A stretch of 64,000 bases of DNA from Phycisphaerales bacterium (GTDB lineage Bacteria > Planctomycetota > Phycisphaerae > Phycisphaerales > SM1A02), in the NCBI GenBank assembly GCA_029268515.1, contig JAQWNP010000016.1, forward strand, positions 124,001-188,000. Direction: 5' to 3'. The translations under genes and the position numbers were made by a program. Shown piece after piece: positions 54,593 through 63,492 of this stretch. The notes beneath the pieces are model-generated. The model was not told the origin of the DNA and did no database searches. It saw only the letters and a list, made by a program, of their open reading frames with translations. How positions within the stretch are numbered: the first letter of the stretch is position 1; each line of letters starts with the position of its first letter.

Positions 54593-55870
54593 CTAGTCAC
54601 CGTCGTAACGAGCCATCACAAGACTCACGTTGTGACCGCCAAACCCGAATGAGTTATTCAGGGCGTAGCGGATTGGCCGCTCCTGCACTTCATTGGCTAC
54701 AAAGTTCAGATCAAAGCCATCATCAGGATTATCACAATTGATCGTCGGCAGCATCAGCCCGTTTTTCAGAGACAGTGCAACTGCAAGCGTCTCAATGCCT
54801 CCAGCAGCGCCAAGCATATGACCTGTCATTGACTTCGTTGACGACATTGCCAAGTCGTGGGCGTGGTCACCAAAAAGATTTTTGACAGCATGTACTTCAG
54901 CCGCATCACCAAGTGGCGTAGAAGTACCGTGTGCATTGATGTAATCAACGTCTTTTAGATTAATCCCGGATCGACTAATGGCCTTCTCCATGGCCTTAAG
55001 CGCCCCCGTCCCCTCTGGGTCAGGCGCAGCAATGTGATGAGCATCACCAGTACAGCCAAAGCCAAGTACCTCAGCGTAGATTGTGGCGCCACGTGCCTTT
55101 GCTGTTTCGAGCTCCTCAAGTACGACGACTGCAGCCCCCTCAGCAAGTACGAATCCGTCTCGATCGCGATCGAAAGGTCTTGACGCACGCTTTGGATCAT
55201 CATTGCGAGTTGATAGTGCCTTCATCGCCGCAAAGGCACCAACACAAATCTCTGTAATCGCCGCCTCAGCACCGCCAGCAAACATCAGATCCGCATCGCC
55301 GCGGCTGATGCAATGAAATGCCTCACCAATCGCATGCCCGCCCGTGGCACAGGCTGTCGCAGGCGAGGTATTGGCACCACGTAAGTTGAATCGAATGGAA
55401 ACATTGCCTGCTGCAGCATTGACCATAAGTTTAGGAACGGTAAATGGACTGAGCCGACTGGCCGAGCCCCCACCCTTGAGAATCTTAGTCATGCCCTCTG
55501 CAACCGTAATGATGCCCCCAACACCACTGCCAATAGCGACGCCACGCTGATAAGGATCCCCCTGTTCGAAGTCAATGCCAGTTGACTCTGCTGCGCCGAT
55601 TGCAGCAGAGAGCGCCATTGCAGCGAAACGATCCATGCGCTTGACTTCAACCTTTGGGATATGAGCCAGTGGGTCGAAACAGGTTGCTTGCCCAGCAATG
55701 CGTACTGACCAGCTTTCATCCTGACCAAAAGCATCAAGAGCACCGATGCCTGAAACACCATTGCATAGGCTATCCCAGATTTTGGATACTTCACAGCCAA
55801 GATCACATACAGCACCAAGGCCTGTGATAACAACACGTCGCTGCTGTGTATATGTCATCTGGACATTCAA
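54593..55870 (-). CDS. fabF: 3-oxoacyl-ACP synthase II
   Basis: Condensing enzyme elongating acyl-ACP with malonyl-ACP, about 425 residues (ATG 55870, or ATG 55858 four codons later). The active-site triad is visible: Cys174 in TSPATACATGGHA, His in NAHGTSTPLGD and His in SMTGHMLGAAGG. A Lys in STKSMTGH is the conserved structural residue. Last gene of the minus-strand fatty-acid cluster, 108 bases behind acpP. A convergent PagL-like gene ends 42 bases away. Confidence 0.95.
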   Translation of the reverse strand: MNVQMTYTQQRRVVITGLGAVCDLGCEVSKIWDSLCNGVSGIGALDAFGQDESWSVRIAGQATCFDPLAHIPKVEVKRMDRFAAMALSAAIGAAESTGIDFEQGDPYQRGVAIGSGVGGIITVAEGMTKILKGGGSASRLSPFTVPKLMVNAAAGNVSIRFNLRGANTSPATACATGGHAIGEAFHCISRGDADLMFAGGAEAAITEICVGAFAAMKALSTRNDDPKRASRPFDRDRDGFVLAEGAAVVVLEELETAKARGATIYAEVLGFGCTGDAHHIAAPDPEGTGALKAMEKAISRSGINLKDVDYINAHGTSTPLGDAAEVHAVKNLFGDHAHDLAMSSTKSMTGHMLGAAGGIETLAVALSLKNGLMLPTINCDNPDDGFDLNFVANEVQERPIRYALNNSFGFGGHNVSLVMARYDGD

Positions 55871-55978
55871 TCCACCGCCAGGAAGCAGTCTACAGTAGGT
55901 CTAAAGCCAGCCAAGTAGTCTCAAACTACCTGTGGTCTGCTGAGGTCTGGAGAAGAAGCAGGCCTTTGCTGATCCGGC

Positions 55979-56224
55979 TCAGGAGTTAGAAGCAGTCACG
56001 ATGTAGTCAATAGCTTGTCCTACCGTTTGAATCTTCTCCGCTTCATCATCAGGGATAGAGGTTTCAAATTGATCCTCAAACTCCATGACAAGTTCAACGG
56101 TGTCCAGGCTGTCTGCATTTAGATCGTTCGCAAAGCTGGTGTCTCTACTCACCTCACCTTTGTCTACGCCCATTTGCTCGGCCACTATTTCGATGACTTT
56201 TGCTTCAATTTCCGCTTCGGTCAC
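55979..56224 (-). CDS. acpP: Acyl carrier protein
   Basis: 81 residues, acidic, all helical. The phosphopantetheine serine is Ser39 in [18 protein letters not shown], the exact ACP motif. The start is GTG 56224 with AGGAG seven bases ahead. Placed between fabG and fabF as in many bacteria. It carries growing acyl chains for phospholipid and lipid A synthesis, and PlsX in the same cluster uses its products. Confidence 0.97.
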   Translation of the reverse strand: MTEAEIEAKVIEIVAEQMGVDKGEVSRDTSFANDLNADSLDTVELVMEFEDQFETSIPDDEAEKIQTVGQAIDYIVTASNS

Positions 56225-56355
56225 GGCAATTCTCCTGATGTTTGCGACTGTTCCGTTTTGCTTGCCGCCGCATTTTCTTTAGATACGAAATATATCCACT
56301 TTTGGGGCCCGTCTGCAATCAAGGGTACCCATGAGGCACTTAAAGAGTCAGAAAT

Positions 56356-57090
56356 CTAACAAGTCATGCCTCCATCGACCACTAATACCTGTCCCGTGAT
56401 ATATCCAGCCTCTTCAGAGGCGAGGAAGGCTACTAAATGTGCAATATCGTCAGGCGTACCCATCCGACGTGCCGGTATCTGCTTTTTTGCTTCTTCCAGA
56501 ATAGCGTCACTGAGGGAATCGGTCATATCCGTCTGAATAAACCCAGGGGCCACCACATTGGCCAATATGCCCTTGGCCGCAAATTCTCTGGCAATGGTCT
56601 TGGTCATACCAATCATGCCAGCCTTTGCTGCAGCATAGTTGGCCTGGCCAGGATTCCCCCGAATTCCAGTCACTGAGGCAATATTGATAATACGCCCATA
56701 TCGGTTTCGCATCATTGGGCGTGCTGCTGCACGACAAGTCACAAATGCTGAACGCAGATTCACCTGGATGACCTGGTCAAAATCCTCGTCACTCATTCGC
56801 AACAAGAGACCATCACGATTGATTCCCGCATTATTAACCAGGATGTCTAGTCGCTCATGGGTATCAGCCACACGATCTACCATGGCGGCTAATGCATCAC
56901 CATCACCGACATCACACGGCTCAACATCACAATGACCGCCTGCACTGCGAATCTCTTCTGCAAGTGCCTGTAGATGCTCTGCCGTTCGACTGACAAGCAC
57001 TGTGTGGTGCCCTGCAGCCGCTAGCTGCACAGAGATAGCTTTACCGATTCCCCGGCTCGCTCCTGTGACAATGGCAACGCGTTTTTCGAT
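56356..57090 (-). CDS. fabG: 3-oxoacyl-ACP reductase with apparent non-canonical ATC start
   Basis: Short-chain dehydrogenase reducing 3-oxoacyl-ACP with NADPH. From ATC 57090 the product reads (M)EKRVAIVTGASRGIGKAI, the normal N-terminus, and totals 244 residues like E. coli FabG, with S139, Y152 and K156 in the catalytic positions (one off E. coli numbering). No ATG, GTG or TTG occurs in frame between the upstream stop and the GTG at 57030. That GTG lies after the nucleotide-binding G-x-x-x-G-x-G and would destroy it. A 19-codon ORF ends one base before the ATC. Start by ATC with reinitiation, +1 frameshift, or a sequence error are the options. Confidence 0.85.
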   Translation of the reverse strand: MEKRVAIVTGASRGIGKAISVQLAAAGHHTVLVSRTAEHLQALAEEIRSAGGHCDVEPCDVGDGDALAAMVDRVADTHERLDILVNNAGINRDGLLLRMSDEDFDQVIQVNLRSAFVTCRAAARPMMRNRYGRIINIASVTGIRGNPGQANYAAAKAGMIGMTKTIAREFAAKGILANVVAPGFIQTDMTDSLSDAILEEAKKQIPARRMGTPDDIAHLVAFLASEEAGYITGQVLVVDGGMTC

Positions 57091-57091
57091 T

Positions 57092-57151
57092 TTATTTGAT
57101 CCAGAGTGAGATGGTTGAACGGGTTGTAATGGCCTGTGATCGGGTATTCAT
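57092..57151 (-). CDS. 19-codon leader ORF abutting fabG
   Basis: ATG 57151 to TAA 57094-57092 encodes MNTRSQAITTRSTISLWIK. The stop is one base before the apparent ATC start of fabG, and the two frames differ by +1. It may serve translational coupling or reinitiation, or supply the start for a frameshifted FabG. Neither a clear ribosome site nor conservation could be checked. Confidence 0.35.
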   Translation of the reverse strand: MNTRSQAITTRSTISLWIK

Positions 57152-57280
57152 GCCTGAGACATCAAAATCACTTCATACCCACATATCTAGCGCCTGATTG
57201 TACACCCCAGAGCCAATGCCACAAGCGAGCACCAAGCTCCTTACAGCCTTTACAAAAGTTGCCTTTTGCCCCCGACTGAA

Positions 57281-58075
57281 CTACTGACCCACCAATCCAT
57301 TAGGAGCGAATCCGGGCGCACTATTTGGAGAACCACCACCACCCTTACCTGGATTGCCCCCACTACCTTTGCCACCACCGTCGGCATCACTGGTACTTGA
57401 GCTCTCCAAGAAATCCTCCAAGCTGACCAATTCAACATCTGGTTCGTCTGAGACCTCCAGCTCCTCTTGAATGATGTCATGCCACGACTCAATCCAGTTG
57501 CCCCAACCGCCAGAGAGCTTGTTCATCATGTCAGGTGGCGTCCAGACCGACTCAAAGAGAAAGCTATCGCCAGACTGATCGTAGTACCACATCTGTGGCT
57601 GAAACACATAACCCACTTGATAAACAACGAGCAAGCACTTTTGACCATTCGCCACCCCAGTCTGAAGTTCGATCATTCGAAGATCTTCGCCCAAACCGTT
57701 CCAGTGTGGATTCTTAGACAATTGATCTAGCTCAAGCTGATCAACTAATGTGAGTTGCGGGCGAATAGCATCTACGTCGGTATTCGCAAAGCCATCTACA
57801 AATGACAGAATGGCCCTGCGTTCCTCTGTATCAAAGGGCGCATCATTTTCATTCCAGATGATGCGATCGTCGGTTCCCATCTGACTCTGCAGATCAGCCA
57901 CCGAAGCAACTGGTGGCGGCGGTGCAACTGGTGGCACATAAGCAGTAGACACCGGCTTAGGCTTTTCATCTTTACCTCCGCATCCCGTCATGAATGCAGA
58001 CGTCATTAAGGTAGCCACTCCCAACCGAGTAATTTTCACGAGAAGTTGTTTACGATTTATCTTGCGGTTCATCAT
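57281..58075 (-). CDS. Lipoprotein with Gly-rich C-terminus inside the fatty-acid cluster
   Basis: 264 residues. A charged N-terminus and hydrophobic run end in lipobox MTGC (about residue 32). The mature protein starts with a Lys/Pro-rich linker (PVAPPPPVAS), then a compact domain (~65-205) with RAILSFVDGFANTDVDAIRP and WNGLGEDLRMIELQTG, and a long low-complexity tail rich in Gly, Asn and Pro (GGGKGSGGNPGKGGGG). Domain unknown. Its start overlaps the end of fabD by 26 bases, so the gene is cotranscribed with fatty-acid genes, although no lipid-related role is visible. Confidence 0.65.
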   Translation of the reverse strand: MMNRKINRKQLLVKITRLGVATLMTSAFMTGCGGKDEKPKPVSTAYVPPVAPPPPVASVADLQSQMGTDDRIIWNENDAPFDTEERRAILSFVDGFANTDVDAIRPQLTLVDQLELDQLSKNPHWNGLGEDLRMIELQTGVANGQKCLLVVYQVGYVFQPQMWYYDQSGDSFLFESVWTPPDMMNKLSGGWGNWIESWHDIIQEELEVSDEPDVELVSLEDFLESSSTSDADGGGKGSGGNPGKGGGGSPNSAPGFAPNGLVGQ

Positions 58076-58985
58076 GGCTTACTACCTTTTTTGCTCGATC
58101 AATTCTCCGCATCAGACCGCGAAGCACAGTTCCTGGTGCCAACTCAGCCATTGCTTCTGGGCCACTTTCAATCATATGGCTACAACTTTGACTCCAGCGG
58201 ACAGGCGACGTGAGTTGTTGGACGAGTCTTTTTCGTAGAAGTTCCTCATCATCTTGACTATGGAGTTTAGCAGTCACATTCGACCAAACTGGTATGACTA
58301 GTGGCCTGATCGTACTTGAGGCTAGCGCAGAGGCCAAACCGACCCCTGCCAACTCCATTAGCGGGCTATGGAAGGCTCCAGCCACGGTGAGCGGCGTTGC
58401 CCGAAGACCTTGTTCAGCAGCAATGACGGCTGCTCGCTCACAAGCAGCGGCCTGACCTGAAAGCACAATTTGACCAGGTGCGTTGAAATTCGCAGGCACC
58501 AAAATGGCGCCATCTGCTGAGACCTGCTCACAAAGGCTTGTCGCCTGTTCCTCGTCAGCTCCGATCAGCGCCAACATGCCACCATCGGAGGCCTCTGCTG
58601 CCTGCTGCATTAAGCGGCCACGTTCGGTGACAAGCTGCAACCCCTGATCAAAGTCAAATGCATCTGCCAAATGCAATGCTGTGTACTCACCTAAAGAGAG
58701 ACCGGCAAGGCATACCGGACTGAGTGGTTGCCCCATCTCAATAAGACCATGATAACTCGCCACCGAGCAAGTATAGATCGCTGGCTGACTTACACTTGTC
58801 TTGTTCAATTCTTCTGCTGGCCCCTCAAAGCACAAGGTACTGAGCGGCGCTGAGAATACGCCATCTAAAATCTCATCCGCTTGCTTGAATACATCAGCTG
58901 CTGCAGAAGAGGCTGCGCACCATTTCGCACCCATGCCAACATACTGCGATCCTTGCCCAGGACATAGCACCGCTGTCGATGTCAC
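58050..58985 (-). CDS. fabD: Malonyl-CoA:ACP transacylase
   Basis: Loads malonyl groups on ACP. Start set at GTG 58985 (AGGGA five bases ahead), giving TSTAVLCPGQGSQYVGMG close to the N-terminus as expected; the frame is open to ATG 59036, which would overlap fabH. The nucleophile is Ser97 in AGLSLGEYTAL and the partner His lies in GAFHSPLM. 311 residues, normal for FabD. Confidence 0.93.
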   Translation of the reverse strand: MTSTAVLCPGQGSQYVGMGAKWCAASSAAADVFKQADEILDGVFSAPLSTLCFEGPAEELNKTSVSQPAIYTCSVASYHGLIEMGQPLSPVCLAGLSLGEYTALHLADAFDFDQGLQLVTERGRLMQQAAEASDGGMLALIGADEEQATSLCEQVSADGAILVPANFNAPGQIVLSGQAAACERAAVIAAEQGLRATPLTVAGAFHSPLMELAGVGLASALASSTIRPLVIPVWSNVTAKLHSQDDEELLRKRLVQQLTSPVRWSQSCSHMIESGPEAMAELAPGTVLRGLMRRIDRAKKVVSHDEPQDKS

Positions 58986-59008
58986 TTTTTCCCTTTCGGC
59001 TAACTTGT

Positions 59009-60007
59009 TTACACACGCCACAAGTTGACGGCCCATGTCATACCGCCACCAACTGCCGCAATGAGAATAATATCACCTGTCTTGATTTTACCTGCTCGCC
59101 AAACTTCATCTAAGCAGAGTCCTACAGAACCTGCCGAAGAGTTGCCGTAGTGCTGTATGTTCATATGCACTTTTTCTGCAGGCAAACCGAGCTTTGTAAT
59201 TGCTGATTCAATAATCCGAGCATTTGACTGATGACAAACGAATTGTGACACATCATCAGGACTCAAATTCGCTGCGGCCAACGCTTCCTCAATCATCTCT
59301 ATGAGCTTCGGCACTGCGAATTTATACACCTCTCGCCCGAGCATTCGCAGCTTACCCAGGGCAATATGCTCTACAGCAGAATGATCTTGGACTTCTTGTG
59401 CCCGCTGAGGAATATAAAGACATGGCCAATTTGAAGCATCAGACTTCATTGAGCTGTAGATGCTACCTCGGTCAGTGTCTTCATCCCTTTCAAGAATGAC
59501 CGCCCCAGCCGCATCTCCAAACAAGATAGAGACACTTCGATCCGAATAGTCACAAAGAGTGCTCATAGAATCACAACCTATAACGGCAATTCTTTTGAAC
59601 GCACCTCCACGAATAAGTGGATCCGCAACATTAAGGGCATACACAAAACCAGAACATGCGGCTACCAAATCAAATGCTGGCGTTGGAACCGCGCCTATTG
59701 CGTGGGCAACTCGGCATCCATTCGATGGACAAGTCATTTCCGAGCTGACAGAGGCGTTGATCAACAAGTCAATCGATGAACCATCGATGCCTGCATCATC
59801 AAGTGCTTTTTGGACGGCTTCTACCGAAAGCGTGAATGTACCTTCGGTCTCTTGATCAACAACGCGACGTTCACGGATACCCGTACGAGTCCTGATCCAC
59901 TCATCGCTGGTATCGAACATCTTTTCAAAGTCTTGGTTTGTCAACCGCCGGTCGGGAACCGCAGACCCGACTCCAGCAATTCTCACCCCATAGGTGGAAT
60001 TATTCAT
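59009..60007 (-). CDS. fabH: 3-oxoacyl-ACP synthase III
   Basis: Initiating condensing enzyme using acyl-CoA and malonyl-ACP, 332 residues. Catalytic residues: Cys118 in VAACSGFVYAL, His in FVCHQSNARI and Asn in HYGNSSAGSVGL. Its ATG 60007 overlaps the stop of plsX by 4 bases. The cluster order rpmF-plsX-fabH-fabD is the common bacterial one. Confidence 0.96.
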   Translation of the reverse strand: MNNSTYGVRIAGVGSAVPDRRLTNQDFEKMFDTSDEWIRTRTGIRERRVVDQETEGTFTLSVEAVQKALDDAGIDGSSIDLLINASVSSEMTCPSNGCRVAHAIGAVPTPAFDLVAACSGFVYALNVADPLIRGGAFKRIAVIGCDSMSTLCDYSDRSVSILFGDAAGAVILERDEDTDRGSIYSSMKSDASNWPCLYIPQRAQEVQDHSAVEHIALGKLRMLGREVYKFAVPKLIEMIEEALAAANLSPDDVSQFVCHQSNARIIESAITKLGLPAEKVHMNIQHYGNSSAGSVGLCLDEVWRAGKIKTGDIILIAAVGGGMTWAVNLWRV

Positions 60008-61023
60008 GCAACTACTTCTTCTTCAGACTGGCTAAGGTAGTCACTGATCGCTTCATTAATATTCTGAGCCACAAGTTTGCGAGCAGCCCTAACTGCATTT
60101 GAGATCGTTCTCGCCTGGCTCGATCCATGACAGATGAGACAGACACCATTCACGCCTAACAGCGGTGCTCCGCCATACTCGTGATAGTCATACTTTGCAT
60201 AGAGCTTCCGAACAACGCTCTGGAACTCCGCTTGGAGTTCATTAGACAGCCCGCCCATTTCAGAGGCCATTTGCTTCATAATCGAGGTTGAAAGTCCCTC
60301 AGTAAGCTTGAGCACCACGTTTCCAACAACGCCGTCAGTGATCACGACATCAGCTTCGCCTTCAAAGAGGCCACGCCCCTCAACTGAGCCGATGAAATTC
60401 AGCTCACTGACTTGTAGCAGTAATTCTCGAGCAGCCTGAATATCCTTGGTGCCCTTTTGCTCTTCACCGCCGACATTCAGAAGTGCCACCCTTGGATTCT
60501 CTATGCCAAGCATACTTCGTGCATAAAGACCACCCATCAATCCATACTGAGCCAGGTGCAATGGCTTAGGCTCAATATTGGCACCAACATCAATGACAGT
60601 GAGAGCGCCACCAAATGTGGGAATCACTGCAGCAATGCCTGGTCGTGTTACGTTCTTCAACCGACGCATATGCATCTGAGCTGCGGCAACAAAAGCACCT
60701 GTGTTGCCCGCTGATAGGACGGCATCAAGTCTATTGCTTGCTCGACGTCCAGCTGCTTCAACTAAGCGCACCAGTGAACTATCGGGAAGACTGCGCACCG
60801 CCTCAACCGGCGGATCGTCCATTTCAATAACTTGTGAAGTTCCGACGACTTCAATTCGACTGCAGTCGACTTCTGCTTTGCCAATATGGTCTTTGATCAG
60901 ACGCTCATCACCAAACAGAACTAAGCCGTCACCCTCATCAATCTCGGAAAGACCCGAGACAGCTCCATCAAGGATCGCGTGGGGCGCATTATCGCCTCCC
61001 ATGACATCGATCCCGATACGCAT
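60004..61023 (-). CDS. plsX: Phosphate acyltransferase PlsX
   Basis: Converts acyl-ACP to acyl-phosphate for phospholipid synthesis, 339 residues. The N-terminal RIGIDVMGGDNAPHAILDGAV and the later GNTGAFVAAAQMHMRRL, DVGANIEPKPLHL and ITDGVVGNVVLKLTEG are PlsX signatures. It starts three bases after the rpmF stop. It acts at the inner face of the membrane together with PlsY, which is not in this window. Confidence 0.96.
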   Translation of the reverse strand: MRIGIDVMGGDNAPHAILDGAVSGLSEIDEGDGLVLFGDERLIKDHIGKAEVDCSRIEVVGTSQVIEMDDPPVEAVRSLPDSSLVRLVEAAGRRASNRLDAVLSAGNTGAFVAAAQMHMRRLKNVTRPGIAAVIPTFGGALTVIDVGANIEPKPLHLAQYGLMGGLYARSMLGIENPRVALLNVGGEEQKGTKDIQAARELLLQVSELNFIGSVEGRGLFEGEADVVITDGVVGNVVLKLTEGLSTSIMKQMASEMGGLSNELQAEFQSVVRKLYAKYDYHEYGGAPLLGVNGVCLICHGSSQARTISNAVRAARKLVAQNINEAISDYLSQSEEEVVA

Positions 61024-61026
61024 GGT

Positions 61027-61212
61027 CTACTCATCTCCGCTAGTGGTCACCTGTAGACCGGGTCGAACATAGCCGCAGGCCCGACAAGTGCGATGCGGCA
61101 ATTTTGCAGCGCCGCAACTTGGGCAATTACCTGACTGGCGAGGCGTGATCGCTAGGTGAGAACGACGCTTGCGTTTACGACTTGGGGATGTTCGAAGAGC
61201 TGGAACGGCCAT
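61027..61212 (-). CDS. rpmF: 50S ribosomal protein L32
   Basis: 61 residues; begins MAVPALRTSPSRKRKRRSH and has the zinc-ribbon pair C-P-S-C and C-R-A-C (CPSCGAAKLPHRTCRACGY), as in L32 with intact zinc site. The C-terminus is slightly extended. First gene of the plsX-fab cluster; this linkage is typical of bacteria. Confidence 0.95.
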   Translation of the reverse strand: MAVPALRTSPSRKRKRRSHLAITPRQSGNCPSCGAAKLPHRTCRACGYVRPGLQVTTSGDE

Positions 61213-61330
61213 CTGAATACCTCATAAGTACGGCGCCGCTCAGTGAGATAGCGGCAAACCCGGATGGCTCACTGTACGAAGGGGTCCAGAGCATGTCAAA
61301 CCACCAGAAAAGCGGTTTAAGTGGCCACCA

Positions 61331-62608
61331 TCAGATACGCGGTATCAGATCAAGCCAGTTGCCGAAGAGGAACTCTAGCCGCTGACTGAGCAGCGCAATA
61401 CGGCCCATCACGGTAAATCCAAACATCGCGCCGAAGGCCACCATTAGGAACCAGATACCGACCTTTGCGGTCCGGCCAACCAGTCCAGTGTGCTCAACTG
61501 AGAAGAAGAAGTAGACCAAGCCAGTTAAGGTTGACAGCGTAATCACGATATTGCTGAACGATGCCCAGATTGTAAGCCAGACACTAAAACCGCCCCCTGC
61601 TACCTCTGTCGGCACATAGAGCGGAATAACGGCTGCAGAGATCTGCCCTAGGAAGTCAGCCTCGAGGTAGCCAATCAGGCGAAAACCAGCTGTCACGCCA
61701 ATAAAGAAAGCCAATGGCCAGCGGCTGATCCATCCACCTCTTGGAGCAAGGCGCCAGAGCAGGAGCACGATCATTACCAGTGGAATGATGTAGATGTAGT
61801 CCGGCGGCGTATCAGCACCAAGGCCGGGGACCAGAGAATCACGCATTTCGGCTGGAAAAAGTACGACAAGCAGATTCTTGACGAAGGTGGTCCAAAAGCC
61901 CGCCACCATCACGTAACCAGCAGAACTGCCAATAACCACTGCTTCTGCAACCTTGTAGAAGGGATTATCGCGGTACAGGAAAGACATGATGGCCAGCGTG
62001 AGTAGCGCGGCGACCCAAACACCGAAAGTTCGCTGCCAGCTCATAGAAATTTCTGGATAGCGATCCAAACCGCTCACGAGTACCTGCAAACCATCTTCCT
62101 GGCTTTGAGTGATCAAACCTTCAGCTTTGGCTTGAACGATTTTTTGCTTTGCAGTCGTGGGATCAAGGGCCAATGCTGGGGGCAGCCCTACCTCTTTGAG
62201 TGCTGCCTGGACGGGCATGATCTCCATACTGATATCACGCCACGTCGTCCATGGCGTCAGCTTGCTAATGATCTTGTCTTTACCAGATTCAACACCGGGA
62301 TCTGTCTCGTCAGCCAAATTGACCCATACCGTCTCAGGTACATCTGATTCCGGAAGCAGCTGTGCCTCACCCGCATCCTTCGCTTTTTCCTCAGCATCCT
62401 TCGCTTTGTCCTCACAAGACAAAGCCGCTGCTGATGCAGTCAACTGAAGAGCCGCACCCGCATCCTTCGCTTTGACCTCAACCTCGACAAACTCATAGTT
62501 TGTGCCCGCGACATAAGTCAATGACATACCTGTGGTGAAAAATCGCCATCCCAAAGCGCCAATGCCAATCACGAATATCAGGGTCCAAATGAGCTTCTCT
62601 TTTGTCAT
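61331..62608 (-). CDS. Polytopic membrane protein of unknown function, gene 3 of membrane cluster
   Basis: 425 residues. An N-terminal helix (about 6-24) is followed by a ~170-residue extracytoplasmic region, then about seven to eight membrane helices to the C-terminus. The extracytoplasmic part contains three KAKDA units in VKAKDAGAAL, KAKDAEEKAKDAGEAQ, encoded by an imperfect repeat of the 14-base word gcatccttcgcttt on the plus strand. It starts within a 4-base overlap with the preceding gene. No family could be named; the three genes together look like a conserved membrane complex. Confidence 0.6.
   Translation of the reverse strand: MTKEKLIWTLIFVIGIGALGWRFFTTGMSLTYVAGTNYEFVEVEVKAKDAGAALQLTASAAALSCEDKAKDAEEKAKDAGEAQLLPESDVPETVWVNLADETDPGVESGKDKIISKLTPWTTWRDISMEIMPVQAALKEVGLPPALALDPTTAKQKIVQAKAEGLITQSQEDGLQVLVSGLDRYPEISMSWQRTFGVWVAALLTLAIMSFLYRDNPFYKVAEAVVIGSSAGYVMVAGFWTTFVKNLLVVLFPAEMRDSLVPGLGADTPPDYIYIIPLVMIVLLLWRLAPRGGWISRWPLAFFIGVTAGFRLIGYLEADFLGQISAAVIPLYVPTEVAGGGFSVWLTIWASFSNIVITLSTLTGLVYFFFSVEHTGLVGRTAKVGIWFLMVAFGAMFGFTVMGRIALLSQRLEFLFGNWLDLIPRI
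62373..62473. repeat. Short repeats gcatccttcgcttt (x3) coding KAKDA units
   Basis: The 14-base word occurs at 62373-62386, 62394-62407 and 62460-62473, within the membrane protein gene, giving three KAKDA repeats. The first two units are 21 bases apart, consistent with slippage or duplication. Confidence 0.8.
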
Positions 62609-63462
62609 CGCTCTTCACCTCGCCTTCGCCCGACGAAGTAGATGATGTTGCCCATGATGATCAATGCCACCATAAGCGCATGACCGACAAGCTGTGGCCC
62701 CATCCGTTTCTTTGCTTCCTGAGCATCAGGATTGGCGGCAATCAATGGAAAATTTTCATCAAGTATCTGCTCGTATTCTGCCGCGCCCTTAATGGCGCCC
62801 AGCAGACCAATCAGTTGATCAGGAATATAAGCCACAAGCTGTGTTGCCTGGACACCAGTGACGCCAGCAACAATCGGAATGTCATGTGGTGTCCCCGCAT
62901 ACTGCACCCATTGCTTGGTACCCGGGTCACCCGCCGAAATACTGACAATCAAATCCATCTGCTGGATATTCTTGATTCCCTGGCACATCGGAATCTCGTC
63001 AAAGCTGGTGCCCTGCTGATCGGTGATGAAAAGCTTTTGCATGTCCGTAACGATGACCGTTATAACCGCTTCAGCACCTGGCTTAAAGCCAAGGTTGACG
63101 TAATCTTCGCCGTATTTGTAGTGCGGATATTCCTCCATCAGAATCCGCACACCGGCAACATCGATCATCGGCTCACCGAGCGGCCAAAGCGCCATGTAGT
63201 AGAGCTTGTGGTTTTTCTCAGCGCATTGCCGAGTGAATGCTTTCGCCATTGGCTGCAATTCACCCATCGAACCAGGGTCGTAGTCATACGCCATCAAGAT
63301 GCGGGATCCATCCGGAAGGTCCTCGATTGCATCATAAATATCCTGAACCATAGGCGACGTTTCTTCAGGAAACGTCAAGTTTGTAAGAATCGGTATAGCC
63401 ACAGCCAATCCCATTAGTAGGAAGACCCAGCGGCGATCGAGATTCTTAAGAAGCTTGTACAT
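62605..63462 (-). CDS. Bitopic membrane protein of unknown function, gene 2 of membrane cluster
   Basis: 285 residues with an N-terminal helix (about 13-30, VFLLMGLAVAIPILTNLTF) and a C-terminal one (about 260-279, ALMVALIIMGNIIYFVGRRR), enclosing a soluble domain outside the cytoplasm. The domain holds SRILMAYDYDPGSMGELQPMAKAF and DLIVSISAGDPGTKQWVQYAG and looks like an alpha/beta fold. No function is known. Its stop overlaps the start of the next gene by 4 bases and it follows the partial gene by 30 bases, so the three form one operon. Confidence 0.6.
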   Translation of the reverse strand: MYKLLKNLDRRWVFLLMGLAVAIPILTNLTFPEETSPMVQDIYDAIEDLPDGSRILMAYDYDPGSMGELQPMAKAFTRQCAEKNHKLYYMALWPLGEPMIDVAGVRILMEEYPHYKYGEDYVNLGFKPGAEAVITVIVTDMQKLFITDQQGTSFDEIPMCQGIKNIQQMDLIVSISAGDPGTKQWVQYAGTPHDIPIVAGVTGVQATQLVAYIPDQLIGLLGAIKGAAEYEQILDENFPLIAANPDAQEAKKRMGPQLVGHALMVALIIMGNIIYFVGRRRGEER

Positions 63463-63492
63463 AAGTAGTTGGTCAGTGTGTTCCCAAGCTGA

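Noticed and set aside
57030-57032. GTG 57030 as the fabG start
   Set aside because: It would remove the first strand and the G-x-x-x-G-x-G nucleotide-binding loop, and leave a 224-residue protein shorter than the family.
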